Positions 1-8,671 of a DNA stretch of 64,000 bases are shown here, in pieces. How positions within the stretch are numbered: position 1 is the first letter of the stretch; each line of letters opens with the position of its first letter. Source of the stretch: CAYLRY01 sp964386535 (lineage in GTDB: Bacteria > Chloroflexota > Dehalococcoidia > Dehalococcoidales > UBA3254); contig CAYLRY010000013.1 of assembly GCA_964386535.1 (NCBI GenBank), positions 1-64,000 of the forward strand. Reading direction: 5' to 3'. The notes under the pieces were generated by a model. The model did no database searches. It saw only the letters and a program-made list of their open reading frames with translations, and was not told where the DNA came from. A program made the position numbers and the translations under genes.

Positions 1-511
1 TGCTGTTCCAATTGCGGATGGTCATGGATTGGTAGGCCGGCGCTGCCATGATTTTATTGAGGCGGCTTCTGGTACGCCGGGAGCTGAGGCGCTGCGAGTA
101 AATCACACCAGGGCCGGGCCAGACGCGGTCAACTCCTTCCCACGGACTGAAGAGAGGTATGACAGAAGCCGGATCAAGGTCTATCAAAAAGATGACATCG
201 CTGTGATATTTCTCCGGTTGCTCACCGAAGCCTTCAGGTTTGTTATCAATAACGGTTTGAAGCTGGAGGCGAGTCAAGAGCAGGACTTTGATGAGGTGAT
301 CATCCAGTTTAAAGCTCTCAGGCAGGGCTTTTTCAATCTGAGCTTTTACCTCAAAAGCGGGCCGGTCAGATTCAAAAAGCACGTTGCCGCTGGCGATATA
401 AGTTGAAACATGATTAAGGCCCAGCTCTTAAAAGCACTTTTTTAAGCCGGCCATGGGTACTATATTTTTGCTGCCGACATTGATGCCCCGGAGCAGCGCA
501 AAATATTTCAT
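1..511 (-). pseudogene. DUF1697 family protein, in-frame stop, cut by window edge
   Basis: The reverse strand from an ATG at 509-511 reads MKYFALLRGINVGSKNIVPM and continues in the same frame to the window edge. The later part contains TYIASGNVLFES and NKIMAAPAYQSMTIRNWN, the conserved N-terminal, middle and C-terminal signatures of DUF1697 proteins (about 180 residues). Codon 28 (428-430) is TAA, so the frame is broken between LKKCF and ELGLNHVS, while everything after it is open and well conserved. No good restart codon is visible just after the stop. The function of DUF1697 is unknown. It is either a recent pseudogene or a base-call error; a stop-codon read-through role is unlikely because the codon is TAA. 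Confidence 0.8.
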
Positions 512-725
512 GGTGTAATTCTACCATAAGTTAGAGGGGGTTGACCCGGGAAAAAGCTTACACAAATCAAGCGTGCCCTGCGTGGAAATGACATGAAGCC
601 GGACGGACCTGTTTACTTTCATTGAACTAATGAAGAAGCAGTGTGCCCTTTTAAGTCTATTTGATGCCAGGTTTTGTGCAGGTGAGGCATCCTGATCACC
701 GAGGCTGGAGTTTTTAGTAGTTAAG

Positions 726-798
726 TGGAGATAGGGGGATTCGAACCCCCGACCTCCGCGATGCGAACGCGGCGCTCTCCCGGCTAAGCTATATCCCC
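726..798 (-). tRNA. tRNA-Ala (anticodon CGC)
   Basis: The reverse strand folds into a complete 73-nt cloverleaf. The acceptor stem GGGGATA/TATCTCC has a G3-U70 pair, the alanine identity element. The anticodon stem CCGCG/CGCGG encloses the loop TTCGCAT, giving anticodon CGC, which reads GCG codons. The T arm contains GGTTCGAATCC, and the discriminator base is A. CCA is not encoded. It stands alone, with no other RNA gene beside it. Confidence 0.95.
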
Positions 799-858
799 AT
801 CCTACATATGGAATTATAGCACATACAGGCTGGTTAATAAATGAACCGGTGTTCTTGG

Positions 859-897
859 GGGCCATGCCTTTAAGGGGCGGCCTTTAAGGCATGGCCC
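859..897. repeat. 17-bp hairpin, copy A of a repeat flanking the nitroreductase gene
   Basis: A 17-bp perfect stem (859-875 pairing with 881-897) closes a 5-nt loop GGCGG. The core CTTTAAGG-GGCGG-CCTTTAAGG recurs at 1800-1829 on the other side of the intervening gene. Neither strand has a long T-run after the stem, so it is a poor intrinsic terminator. It could be a small dispersed hairpin element or an mRNA-end structure. Confidence 0.7.
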
Positions 898-937
898 GGG
901 CAAGCGCAGTATATAATGAAAGCATGGGAGGTCAGGG

Positions 938-1795
938 GTGAATATTGTCTTTTTAGCTGTACTGATTTTGGTTTTGTTTCTGACGCCGGGGTGTACGGGG
1001 TGCGGAGCCAGCCCGGCTGCCTCAAATTCTAACCAGGCTCTGCCGTCAGACCGGAATGGAAGCCAGGAGACAGCTAACGGGTCTCCCCTGTTAGATACCG
1101 GCCCGCAGCAGAGGAGCCAGGCAGGACAGATCCAAAATGTAGATGCCGAGGGCGGGGCGGCGCCGGTTTCCAGTCCGCAGCCGGGGGTTCAGGCAGGCCA
1201 AATATTTAAACTGCCGGCTCCCAGGCTGAAAAGCGGGGTTTCACTGGAGGAAAGCCTGCTGAAAAGAAGATCGGTGAGGGACTTCTCCAGGGAGCCGCTG
1301 GCTCTGGAGGATATCTCACAACTGCTGTGGGCAGGCCAGGGCGTGACCTCTGAGAACGGGTTCCGCACCGCGCCGTCAGCAGGAGGGCTTTATCCGTTGG
1401 AGATATATATAGCGGCAGGCAGGGTCAGCGGCATGGCGGCGGGCCTTTACAGGTATTTACCGGCTAGTCATGATCTGGTTTTGGTCAAAAGTCAGGACCT
1501 GACAGAGGGGCTTTTCCAGGCTGCCCTTCAGCAGCCGCCGGTCAGGGGATGCGCAGTTAATGTGGTAATTACTGCCTTTCCGGCCAGGACCACGGTCAAG
1601 TACGGCGACCGGGGCACAGGGTACGTCTACATGGAGGCCGGACATGCGGCCCAGAACCTGTGTTTGCAGGCTGCGGCGCTGGACCTGGGAGCAGTGACCA
1701 TAGGGGCATTTGAAGACGGCCGGGTGAAGAGCCTGCTGGGGCTGGATAAAGAGGAAATTCCGCTGTATGTGATTCCCGTGGGGCATAAAAAGTAA
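938..1795 (+). CDS. SagB-type nitroreductase-family lipoprotein
   Basis: The 285-residue product starts at GTG behind a GGGAGGTC ribosome site. Residues 1-19 form a hydrophobic signal ending LTPGC, a slightly irregular lipobox, so it is probably an exported lipoprotein anchored at Cys19. Residues 20-95 are a low-complexity, Ser/Gln/Pro-rich linker. Residues 95-285 match the SagB/ThcOx branch of FMN-dependent nitroreductases: KRRSVRDFS, an LLWAGQG segment, RTAPSAGGLYPLE, YMEAGHAAQNLCLQAA and the C-terminal VIPVGHKK. These enzymes oxidise or reduce small substrates through FMN; azoline oxidation is known for SagB, but no peptide cluster is present here, so the substrate is unknown. The gene stands alone between two related hairpins. 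Confidence 0.85.
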   Translation: MNIVFLAVLILVLFLTPGCTGCGASPAASNSNQALPSDRNGSQETANGSPLLDTGPQQRSQAGQIQNVDAEGGAAPVSSPQPGVQAGQIFKLPAPRLKSGVSLEESLLKRRSVRDFSREPLALEDISQLLWAGQGVTSENGFRTAPSAGGLYPLEIYIAAGRVSGMAAGLYRYLPASHDLVLVKSQDLTEGLFQAALQQPPVRGCAVNVVITAFPARTTVKYGDRGTGYVYMEAGHAAQNLCLQAAALDLGAVTIGAFEDGRVKSLLGLDKEEIPLYVIPVGHKK

Positions 1796-1799
1796 GGGC

Positions 1800-1829
1800 C
1801 TCCCCTTAAAGGGGCGGCCTTTAAGGGAG
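1800..1829. repeat. Hairpin, copy B of the flanking repeat
   Basis: This imperfect stem (about 12 bp, one extra C on the left arm) has the same GGCGG loop and TTAAAGG/CCTTTAA core as copy A at 859-897. It sits between the convergent nitroreductase and arginase-like genes and overlaps the stop codon of the latter. It may act as a shared mRNA 3' end. Confidence 0.6.
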
Positions 1830-2891
1830 CACCCTGGCCAGATAATCGCCCACCACAGAAAGGGTATTGTCCCGGACGCCTTCTTCCATTTCAAGGCCCA
1901 GGAAGTGCATATTGAACTCCATGATATCCAGTCCGGCCAGTGCCGCTTTTTTTTGAAGGCAGGCTTTTTTGATGAGATCAGCCACGTCCAGGAGGGCTCT
2001 GGCGCTGAGGCCTGGGGCGTCCATATAGCGGGCTGCCCAGGTAAAATTATAGGAGCCCACATCAATGTCCAGGGATACATACAGGAAAGGGGTTTTTATC
2101 CGTTCCGCTAAAAAGCGGGAGAGCGAGGTCTGCCATGACCCGGAGAACTCAGATAAGGGGAAAAACCGGCAGCCCTTTTCTTCAAAAGCCAGGTAACTCC
2201 GGCGGAAAGGGCTGTCTCCTGATGCCGGAGATCTGGAAGGATAGTCCGCCACACCGATAAAGGAGAGATTTTCCGGGAGGACTTTACCCTCATCCAAAAG
2301 GAAAGACCAGAAATTGCCACAGGAGAGATAGCCGGCTGATCCGGCGTCAGGCTGAGAGAGGGCCAGGGGAATGCCGGCCAGTGAACCGGCAGAGGCACCG
2401 GAGGCGGCTGAAAGCCTTACGGAAAGAGGCAGGGCATCAAAATGCTGGTCCAGCACCAGGATGCTGAGGTTTTCAGAGCCGTATTTGTTAGACAGGGCAG
2501 AGATAACGCCCATAGTTGCGGCATGGTCCACGCCCACCATCAGGGGAATGTCCGGGAAAATGCGGCTTTCTACAAAATCCTGAAGCTGCGCCGCCAGGGC
2601 AGGAAGTCCTCCGGAATCATAAAATCTGCCGATATCCTGCACGGTGATACGGGGAGAGTCGGCGGCTTCAGGTCTGGGCCACAGCCAGGAGGGCACGGGG
2701 AAGCGGCCGGCCAGTTGAATATCAAGATCCGGCAGGGCGGCTTTCAGATGAGCGGTGACTGCTGCATAAGGGTCCCGGTGCAGGCTGGACCCATCCGTAG
2801 CGCCCCCAGCCAGGCCGGCCATCCAGGCCTGTTTTAGCTCCAGGTTCCAGGGATCATCGGATGGGTCAAGGGCTACACCAAACAGCTTCAA
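1821..2891 (-). CDS. Arginase/agmatinase-fold ureohydrolase-like protein
   Basis: The 356-residue product has the metal ligands of the ureohydrolase fold: GVDH (His123), LDQHFD (Asp148, His150, Asp152) and SLDIDVG (Asp275, Asp277). Family members bind two Mn ions and hydrolyse guanidino or formimino groups. The usual GGDHS, DAHxD and DxDxxDP motifs are modified (GVDHA, DQHFD, DIDVGS), so the substrate may not be arginine or agmatine. The start is a TTG that directly follows the TAA of the upstream gene (TAATTG), which suggests translational coupling. It is the third gene of an operon with a FAD-linked oxidase and an Fe-S protein, an unusual partner for a ureohydrolase. Confidence 0.8.
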   Translation of the reverse strand: MKLFGVALDPSDDPWNLELKQAWMAGLAGGATDGSSLHRDPYAAVTAHLKAALPDLDIQLAGRFPVPSWLWPRPEAADSPRITVQDIGRFYDSGGLPALAAQLQDFVESRIFPDIPLMVGVDHAATMGVISALSNKYGSENLSILVLDQHFDALPLSVRLSAASGASAGSLAGIPLALSQPDAGSAGYLSCGNFWSFLLDEGKVLPENLSFIGVADYPSRSPASGDSPFRRSYLAFEEKGCRFFPLSEFSGSWQTSLSRFLAERIKTPFLYVSLDIDVGSYNFTWAARYMDAPGLSARALLDVADLIKKACLQKKAALAGLDIMEFNMHFLGLEMEEGVRDNTLSVVGDYLARVLP

Positions 2892-4046
2892 TTAAGTTCT
2901 TTCATCCACCAGCGTCAAGAGGTCTTTGACTTTACTCTTATCTTTTGGAGGCAGCACTTTGCGGAAATTCTCCGTGCAGTAAGGGCAGGCAGTGATTAAA
3001 AGGTCTGCTCCGGTGGCTTTGAATTCCTTGATTCTTTCTTTAGCAGACCAGGTATCCATGTCAGGCAAATAATTGCCGGTGGCCCGGGCGCCGCAGCAGA
3101 AAGAGTTCTGCCGGTTTCTTTCCAATTCCACTAACGTGACATTGCTTAAAGCCGAAATAACCTCACGGGGGGCGTCATAGATGCCCAGGCCCCGTCCAAG
3201 GTAGCAGGGATCATGGTAGGCCACTTTAAGGGTTTCACCCTGGCGGCTCTTCAGTTTTCCTTCTTTAAAAGCTGCAGCCAGAAGCTGGCTGATATGCTGT
3301 GATTTGACGGGCTGGTAGTCCGGCAATATCTCAGGGTACTTTTTCTGGATGAACTCCTGGCAGTGGGGATTAAGGAAGACAAAGGTCTTATTATGTAAAG
3401 CTTTCATCTCCTGCCAGTGGGCATTTACCAGGGGCTCCAGGGCATCCCAAAAACCGAAATCATAGAGGGATGAGCCGCAGCAGCCCTTTTCGGAGAACAG
3501 GCTGAGGGGGTTACCGATCTTTCCCAGCAAGCTGAGGGCTGAGTCCGCCATCTGGCTTTCAGCTTTAGTATGGAAACATTCAGTAAAAAGGACGGTATCC
3601 GCTTTTTCACTCTGGATTCTGGCAGGAAGCTTCAGAGTGCTCCTGCGGCCCAGGTCGCCGGTTTTAGCCATTTCGGCAGCCATTTTAACAGCCCCTTCAG
3701 GAATTAAGCCCTGCCTGACGCCTTCACAGCGGGCCAGGCGGATGATATCCAGGGGGTTGACATAGGGCGACTGAGAGCGAATTATGCCGCAACGGCTATC
3801 GCAGGCGCCGCAACCGGTGCAGGAGGAGAATAATTCAGCAATAGACTGAGTGTATTTTATCTGCTTATCAGCCAGGGCTTTCACCAGGTACAGCAAACCG
3901 CCGGCGCAAAAGGTAAAGCAGGCATCCCTTGAATAAATGGGGCACAGCTCATAGGTTTCCGGCCATTCGGCATAGGTACAGCCGGCGCATTTTATGCATA
4001 ATGAGGCAGCGCCATGAACATCTTTAAAAGTACTGGTCAATTTCAT
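2892..4046 (-). CDS. GlcF/HdrD-like (Fe-S)-binding protein with two CCG domains
   Basis: The 384-residue protein has two N-terminal 4Fe-4S motifs: Cys17/20/23 with CP at 35-36, and CTGCGACDSRC at 76-86. Two cysteine-rich CCG domains follow (CCGSSLYDFG and CCGARATGNY, with matching HCQEF and DPCYLGRG segments). Such proteins carry electrons from a flavoprotein partner to quinone or another acceptor, as in glycolate oxidase GlcF or heterodisulfide reductase HdrD. It overlaps the upstream FAD oxidase gene by 4 bp (ATGA), so the two subunits are probably made together. A strong AAGGAGG site precedes the ATG. No membrane segment is visible. Confidence 0.88.
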   Translation of the reverse strand: MKLTSTFKDVHGAASLCIKCAGCTYAEWPETYELCPIYSRDACFTFCAGGLLYLVKALADKQIKYTQSIAELFSSCTGCGACDSRCGIIRSQSPYVNPLDIIRLARCEGVRQGLIPEGAVKMAAEMAKTGDLGRRSTLKLPARIQSEKADTVLFTECFHTKAESQMADSALSLLGKIGNPLSLFSEKGCCGSSLYDFGFWDALEPLVNAHWQEMKALHNKTFVFLNPHCQEFIQKKYPEILPDYQPVKSQHISQLLAAAFKEGKLKSRQGETLKVAYHDPCYLGRGLGIYDAPREVISALSNVTLVELERNRQNSFCCGARATGNYLPDMDTWSAKERIKEFKATGADLLITACPYCTENFRKVLPPKDKSKVKDLLTLVDERT

Positions 4047-5530
4047 AGCTCTTCCTCCTTAAACAGCTCAACGCCGGGGTTCATAATATTATTGGGATCA
4101 AAAGATTTTTTAATCTTTTTAAGGGCTTCATAATAACCGCCGGTAAGCTGGAGGGTGCGGTACTGGGCTTTATGCCTCATGGGAATGGCCCCGTACTTTT
4201 CCATAGCGGTCTTGAACATCTTCTGATAGTTGGCGCTGACTTTAGCTATCAGCTCATCATTGTTGGGATCCGGGAAGCAAAAGATACGGAAGAAGATGGA
4301 GCGGCCGAAGTCAAAGGGGTGGGCATAGTAGCAGACAGGTGTTACCCCTACCTTGGCGAATTCCTCCACCGCCCATTTTTCCATCTTCTTGACATCTTTG
4401 GGCTCAGTCAGCATGATCCAAACCATATAGCGGCCCAGGCCAAAGAAGGTGGGTTCAATTTGATGATATTTAGCATACAGGATATCCCAGCCCATCTTGG
4501 CGATGGGCATTATTTCATTTACTTCCGCCTCGGTCAGGGCTTTACCGCCGTATTTAGGCGCCACCTTAGCCAGCACTTTATCATGGGCTACCATGGTTTC
4601 TTCATAGCCGGACATGAAGGTGGTGACCACGCAGTAGGGTTTGCCTTCCGGCGCCTGCCGTGGATCAGCTTTCAGGATGGGTGGGATCACTGTTCCGGGT
4701 TTGGAGACATCAATGGCGAAAGTCTCATACAACTGCCAGCTCCAGATTATGCAATGCTCCGGGATGTTGTGATTGAGGATGTCCTTGACAAAGTCCACCG
4801 CGTCCGCAAAGCTATTGAAAGTGGCCAGACTGACGCGGTTGGCTTCGTTGATGGGATAAATACGGATGGCAGCTTTAGTCACCACGCCCAGGGTGCCGTA
4901 AGCGCAGGTGAAAAGGCCAGCCAGGTCAGGATGAGGTCCATAGCGCATATGGCTGCCTGAGTTGGGAAACTGAGAGGAACCGGTATTAAAAACTGTGCCA
5001 TCAGGGAGCACCACTTCCAAATCAATAACTGAATCATAATGGCGGCTGCAGAGACTGGTGGTGGGGCGAGATAAGGAGTTGCCCACTACTGCTGAACCAC
5101 CGGGAGCAGTGGGTACGGCACAGCGGAAACCCTTTTTAAGGAGAGCTGTAGTCAGGATATCAAAATTGACACCGGCTTCCACCACAGCGTAACCAGAATC
5201 AGTATTTATTTCGATAATCTTGTTCATGCGTCTCAGGTCCAGGATCATACCGCCGTCAGCGGGGAGGGTATACCCGGCCAGGTTGACTCCCCGCATAAGG
5301 GGCGTTACCGGGATTTTATACTGGTTAGCGATCATCAGCGCCGCCCTGACATCCTCCTTATTTTCCGGCAGCACCACAAAGGCGGGTCTGTGGTATACCG
5401 GCGGTGGATCAGAGGCGTAGGTGATTAGAACCGCTTCATCATCTTTCACCCTGTCCTCGCCAAGCGCCTCTTTCAGCCTGGACAAGACAGCGCTTTTCTT
5501 TTTTTCAGTTAAGCGCGTGACTGTGGTCAT
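4043..5530 (-). CDS. FAD-binding oxidase, GlcD/D-lactate dehydrogenase-like
   Basis: The 495-residue product has a PCMH-type FAD domain in its first half (PVTPLMRGVNLAG, GGMILDLRRMNKI, VVEAGVNFD, PGGSAVVGN and a GALGVVTKA-like YGTLGVVTK) and a C-terminal FAD-oxidase cap ending KSFDPNNIMNPG, typical of GlcD and D-lactate dehydrogenases. Family members oxidise 2-hydroxyacids or related substrates. It is the first gene of the oxidase, Fe-S protein and arginase-like operon and has a GGGAGG site before its ATG. The physiological substrate cannot be read from the sequence. A related module lies at 56780-61235. Confidence 0.88.
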   Translation of the reverse strand: MTTVTRLTEKKKSAVLSRLKEALGEDRVKDDEAVLITYASDPPPVYHRPAFVVLPENKEDVRAALMIANQYKIPVTPLMRGVNLAGYTLPADGGMILDLRRMNKIIEINTDSGYAVVEAGVNFDILTTALLKKGFRCAVPTAPGGSAVVGNSLSRPTTSLCSRHYDSVIDLEVVLPDGTVFNTGSSQFPNSGSHMRYGPHPDLAGLFTCAYGTLGVVTKAAIRIYPINEANRVSLATFNSFADAVDFVKDILNHNIPEHCIIWSWQLYETFAIDVSKPGTVIPPILKADPRQAPEGKPYCVVTTFMSGYEETMVAHDKVLAKVAPKYGGKALTEAEVNEIMPIAKMGWDILYAKYHQIEPTFFGLGRYMVWIMLTEPKDVKKMEKWAVEEFAKVGVTPVCYYAHPFDFGRSIFFRIFCFPDPNNDELIAKVSANYQKMFKTAMEKYGAIPMRHKAQYRTLQLTGGYYEALKKIKKSFDPNNIMNPGVELFKEEEL

Positions 5531-5748
5531 AATTACCTCCCGATGCTATTTTAATAAAAAGGATTGACATTGTAATTTGCCTTAATTATAACATAATTGA
5601 AGATACTGACTATATTACGTATTGACCTCTTTATAAATGAAGTAAGTTTTTATTCCTGGAAGTGAAGTCGTAAGGCTTAATAGAAAATTACTGGAACGAG
5701 CACAGTGAGAAGCTGTGCCCGTTTATAAATATTACTGTAAAGGGTGTA

Positions 5749-7119
5749 TCAGGCGATAACCTGCTCTCTATTCTCCGGACGCGGACGGTTTGCTGAATGC
5801 CGCCTTTTTACAAAAGACTTTTTAATAAGAGCCGGGGGATCTCCTGATAAGGGCTTGCTGCCGGAAGGTTTAGGCTTGCGAGTGCCGCTAACTGCTTGGG
5901 TACTGCGGCGCGGAGCCGGTTGATTTTTCGGATGATTCAACTGAGCAGGCCTGCGATGGGTGCCGGAAGAAATTCCGGATTCTCCTTCTATATCTTCAGC
6001 CGTATAATTAAATCTTTCTATTTTGCGGCTCTCAATAGGTTTGTGGAAAATATTTTCCAGGGCTCTGACCATGTTCCGATCTTCACGGGTTACCAGGGTG
6101 AAAGCCTCTCCGGTATTCTCTACGCGGCCTGTACGGCCGATGCGGTGGGTATAGGCGTCAGTAGTATCCGGCATATCATAGTTGATAACGTGTGAAATGC
6201 TCAGGATATCGATGCCGCGGGCAGCCACATCTGTGGCTACCAGTATTTTCAACGATCCATTACGAAAACCGTCCATAGCTGCCTGGCGCTGTTCCTGCGA
6301 CATATCGCCCTGCAAAGCGGCCGCCTTGTAACCTGCCCTGCGCAATTGCTGGGCCACCCTTTCACAGCGGTGTTTGGTCCGGGTGAAAATCAGCACTGAG
6401 TCGGTCTCCGTGACACGCAATATCTCTTTTAAAAGTGCTGTTTTTAGATGGGGTTGTACCGGATACAAAGCATGAGAGACGCTTTCAGCCGGAACAGTAT
6501 GACCGATCTGTATGGTCAGAGGGTTGCGCAGCACCTCCTGTACCAGCCGCCTGATATCTTCCGGCATGGTAGCCGAGAAAAGCAAGGTTTGATGAGGCCT
6601 CATCAAACACCTGACAATGTTGCGTATATCCGGCAAGAAGCCCATATCGAACATCCTGTCCGCCTCATCGATAACCAGCACCTCTATATTAGATAAATCA
6701 ATAGTGCCCTTTAAGAGATGATCCAGCAGCCGGCCGGGACAGGCAACTATCAGTTCAGGACCACGCCGCAAAGCCTGATACTGGATCTCAAAGTTAACAC
6801 CTCCATAAATGGAGATGCCCCGCAATCCGGTGTGATACCCCAGGTTATTGATAGTCTCACAGGTCTGCTCCGCCAGTTCACGGGTAGGTGAAATAATCAG
6901 AGCGCTGATTATTCCACGGGGACAACTCAACAAACGGTGCAAAACTGGGAGTACAAAGGCAGCGGTTTTTCCCGTGCCGGTCTGAGCCAGACCGATAATA
7001 TCACGTCCCTGCATGATAGATGGAATAGATTCAAGCTGGATCGGCGTTGGGGTGGTATAACCCTGTTCCCTAATGCCTTCCATGATGCCTGGATCAAGAT
7101 TAAAATTTTCGAAACTCAT
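5749..7119 (-). CDS. DEAD-box ATP-dependent RNA helicase, RhlE-like
   Basis: The 456-residue protein carries all DEAD-box motifs: the Q motif (PTPIQLESIP), motif I AQTGTGKT, Ia PTRELAEQ, II DEAD, III SAT, V ATDVAARGIDI and VI HRIGRTGR. The last 90 residues are basic and disordered (KPKPSGSKP, KKSFVKRRHSANRPRP), as in RhlE-type helicases that act in ribosome assembly, RNA decay or cold adaptation. A GAGGAG site precedes the ATG. A small zinc-ribbon gene lies upstream in the same direction but is separated by a terminator-like hairpin. Confidence 0.95.
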   Translation of the reverse strand: MSFENFNLDPGIMEGIREQGYTTPTPIQLESIPSIMQGRDIIGLAQTGTGKTAAFVLPVLHRLLSCPRGIISALIISPTRELAEQTCETINNLGYHTGLRGISIYGGVNFEIQYQALRRGPELIVACPGRLLDHLLKGTIDLSNIEVLVIDEADRMFDMGFLPDIRNIVRCLMRPHQTLLFSATMPEDIRRLVQEVLRNPLTIQIGHTVPAESVSHALYPVQPHLKTALLKEILRVTETDSVLIFTRTKHRCERVAQQLRRAGYKAAALQGDMSQEQRQAAMDGFRNGSLKILVATDVAARGIDILSISHVINYDMPDTTDAYTHRIGRTGRVENTGEAFTLVTREDRNMVRALENIFHKPIESRKIERFNYTAEDIEGESGISSGTHRRPAQLNHPKNQPAPRRSTQAVSGTRKPKPSGSKPLSGDPPALIKKSFVKRRHSANRPRPENREQVIA

Positions 7120-7144
7120 TAAACTCCTCGAAAGATTGAAAAAA

Positions 7145-7180
7145 TTAGCAAAAGGACAGGCTTATTGACTATGCCTGTCC
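7145..7180 (-). terminator. Intrinsic terminator-like hairpin
   Basis: An 8-bp stem GGACAGGC/GCCTGTCC with an 11-nt loop lies just 3' of the zinc-ribbon gene on the reverse strand. It is followed by TTTTGCTAATTTTTT. It probably ends that transcript or attenuates read-through into the helicase. Confidence 0.7.
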
Positions 7181-7197
7181 CATATTAAAGGTCTTGA

Positions 7198-7518
7198 TTA
7201 CCGGCTGACTTTAACAGTGTTATAGCAATCGCGGCAAAATACCGGCCGCCCTTCTTTGGGCTCAAAAGGTACTTGCGTGTTTTTACCGCACTGGGCGCAG
7301 GTAGCCGGATACAATTTCCGTTCCGAACGGAAACCGGGCTGAATGCTTTTATAACTGCCGGTTTTCAACTGGCGGTCCTTTCTTGCTTGACGGCATGACG
7401 GACAGCGCTTGGGAGAATTGGCATATCCTTTAGCTATAAAAGCTTCCTGCTCTTCGATACTGAAGCAAAATGTTGCCCCGCAATCAAAACAAACAATTGA
7501 CTTTTCTTGCAAATCCAT
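7198..7518 (-). CDS. Small double zinc-ribbon protein
   Basis: The 106-residue protein has two zinc-ribbon units: CFDCGATFCF paired with CPSCRQARK (residues 10-46), and CAQCGK paired with CRDC (about 75-98). The N-terminal part matches the short 'probable zinc-ribbon' proteins of Firmicutes and Chloroflexi, and the second CxxC pair resembles the CxxC tails seen in cold-shock neighbourhoods. It is likely a nucleic-acid or ribosome-associated protein, inferred from the ribbons and the adjacent RNA helicase. A GAGGAGG site fixes the ATG. Confidence 0.8.
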   Translation of the reverse strand: MDLQEKSIVCFDCGATFCFSIEEQEAFIAKGYANSPKRCPSCRQARKDRQLKTGSYKSIQPGFRSERKLYPATCAQCGKNTQVPFEPKEGRPVFCRDCYNTVKVSR

Positions 7519-7676
7519 TGAATGACCTCCTCTTTAAAAATATTTAGTTTGAGTTCGGCCATCCAATACTCGGGAAAATCTCTGAGGATTCAACGAAGCA
7601 TGTAATAACCTTACTGAAACCATTAATGATATTATAGCCCAATTAGATTTATTTTGCACTTTATTTATTTACGGAC

Positions 7677-7719
7677 AAAAAATACAGCCCTGATAATACT
7701 CATGAGTATTATTACGGGC
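7677..7719 (-). terminator. Intrinsic terminator of the purO-like gene
   Basis: The stem GCCC..GATAATACTC pairs with GAGTATTAT..GGGC (7687-7719) around a perfect ATAATACTCATGAGTATTAT palindrome. On the reverse strand it is followed by TATTTTTTG, a good terminator tract 3' of the IMP cyclohydrolase-like gene. The rest of the 7519-7808 gap is AT-rich and shows nothing further. Confidence 0.75.
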
Positions 7720-7808
7720 CATAAGATCTATACATTATTATGTAAAATTGCTGTCTCCAAAGATGATCGTCCGGCAGAAGAATTACTTTATACTCAGGTA
7801 ATACAGGC

Positions 7809-8519
7809 CTAGTTTACATTCTTTACCGCTAATTCCCATCTACTGTTTGAGAGAACCCCTCCAACCGTACAGACCCTGATATCATGCCCTTTACAGGAAG
7901 CTGCTGAAATACTGAAAAGATACTCTGCCAGATCATTGGCGGATTGACCTTTGAACTCTAGATCCGGTAATACATCCTGAATGTCACGTGCTTCCGGTTT
8001 TTCCATATCTCCTTTATACGTAGAAATGCCCTTTAAAAAACCGGCAAGGGGCTCTAACTGCCAGGCCTTTGCCGGAGCATTGAAAGCTTTAATACCCAGG
8101 ATAAACACCGGCTGGCCATTTTGTTGAGTAACCACACCCGCGATCCTGGGTGTATGCAAGGTATCCGGTTCAGCCCCTGCGCCATCCAGTATTTTTTCCA
8201 GATATTCTTTTCCCGGTTGACTGGCAGTATTGAATAACAAATTATAAATCTCAAAGACAGCCTCAGTCTGTATACCGTTAGTTATGGACGCAAGGCTATT
8301 TTGGAGGCTGTATTTCACCGCAGAGTAGTGTCTGAGAGGATCATATGCCGCCCCGCCGACCGGTCCTATTCTGATAATGTCCCCCATTAAAACCGCCTTT
8401 CTTTCCCTGCTCTCGGGCGAGCGTCCGGTTATCAAATAAACAAAGCAGGGTTTATTTTCGGCGGTTAAACCCAGGAACAATTGTCTGCCCGGGTATGGTC
8501 CATTTGGATTATTCATCAT
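7809..8519 (-). CDS. IMP cyclohydrolase, archaeal PurO type
   Basis: The 236-residue product resembles PF07826 IMP cyclohydrolases, which close the purine ring of FAICAR to give IMP. Evidence is the N-terminal YPGRQLFLG segment, the AVKYSLQNSLASITNGIQTE stretch, and the internal VYLITGRSPESRERKA motif, together with the normal family length (about 200-240). Most bacteria use the bifunctional PurH, so a PurO-type enzyme is notable but known in some Clostridia. It is monocistronic, with its own terminator. The call rests on recalled motifs, so function is likely but not certain. Confidence 0.72.
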   Translation of the reverse strand: MMNNPNGPYPGRQLFLGLTAENKPCFVYLITGRSPESRERKAVLMGDIIRIGPVGGAAYDPLRHYSAVKYSLQNSLASITNGIQTEAVFEIYNLLFNTASQPGKEYLEKILDGAGAEPDTLHTPRIAGVVTQQNGQPVFILGIKAFNAPAKAWQLEPLAGFLKGISTYKGDMEKPEARDIQDVLPDLEFKGQSANDLAEYLFSISAASCKGHDIRVCTVGGVLSNSRWELAVKNVN

Positions 8520-8671
8520 TTTTCCCCTTATTTTTCATGTTTATGACAGTAAATGCCTCTTCATATTATAAAGCATGTACAACTGTTTCCGAAATCCTGA
8601 ATGGCGATTTTCTCTTTCCATTCAATTCATGCTATAATCTATCTTTCCGAATGATTAAAAGGCAGTATATC

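Noticed and set aside
428..430. Recoding of the stop in DUF1697
   Set aside because: The codon is TAA, which is not used for Sec or Pyl.
521..865. 114-codon frame on the - strand
   Set aside because: It runs across the tRNA-Ala gene and has no protein-like motif.
4172..4960. 262-codon frame on the + strand
   Set aside because: It is antisense to the conserved GlcD-like gene.
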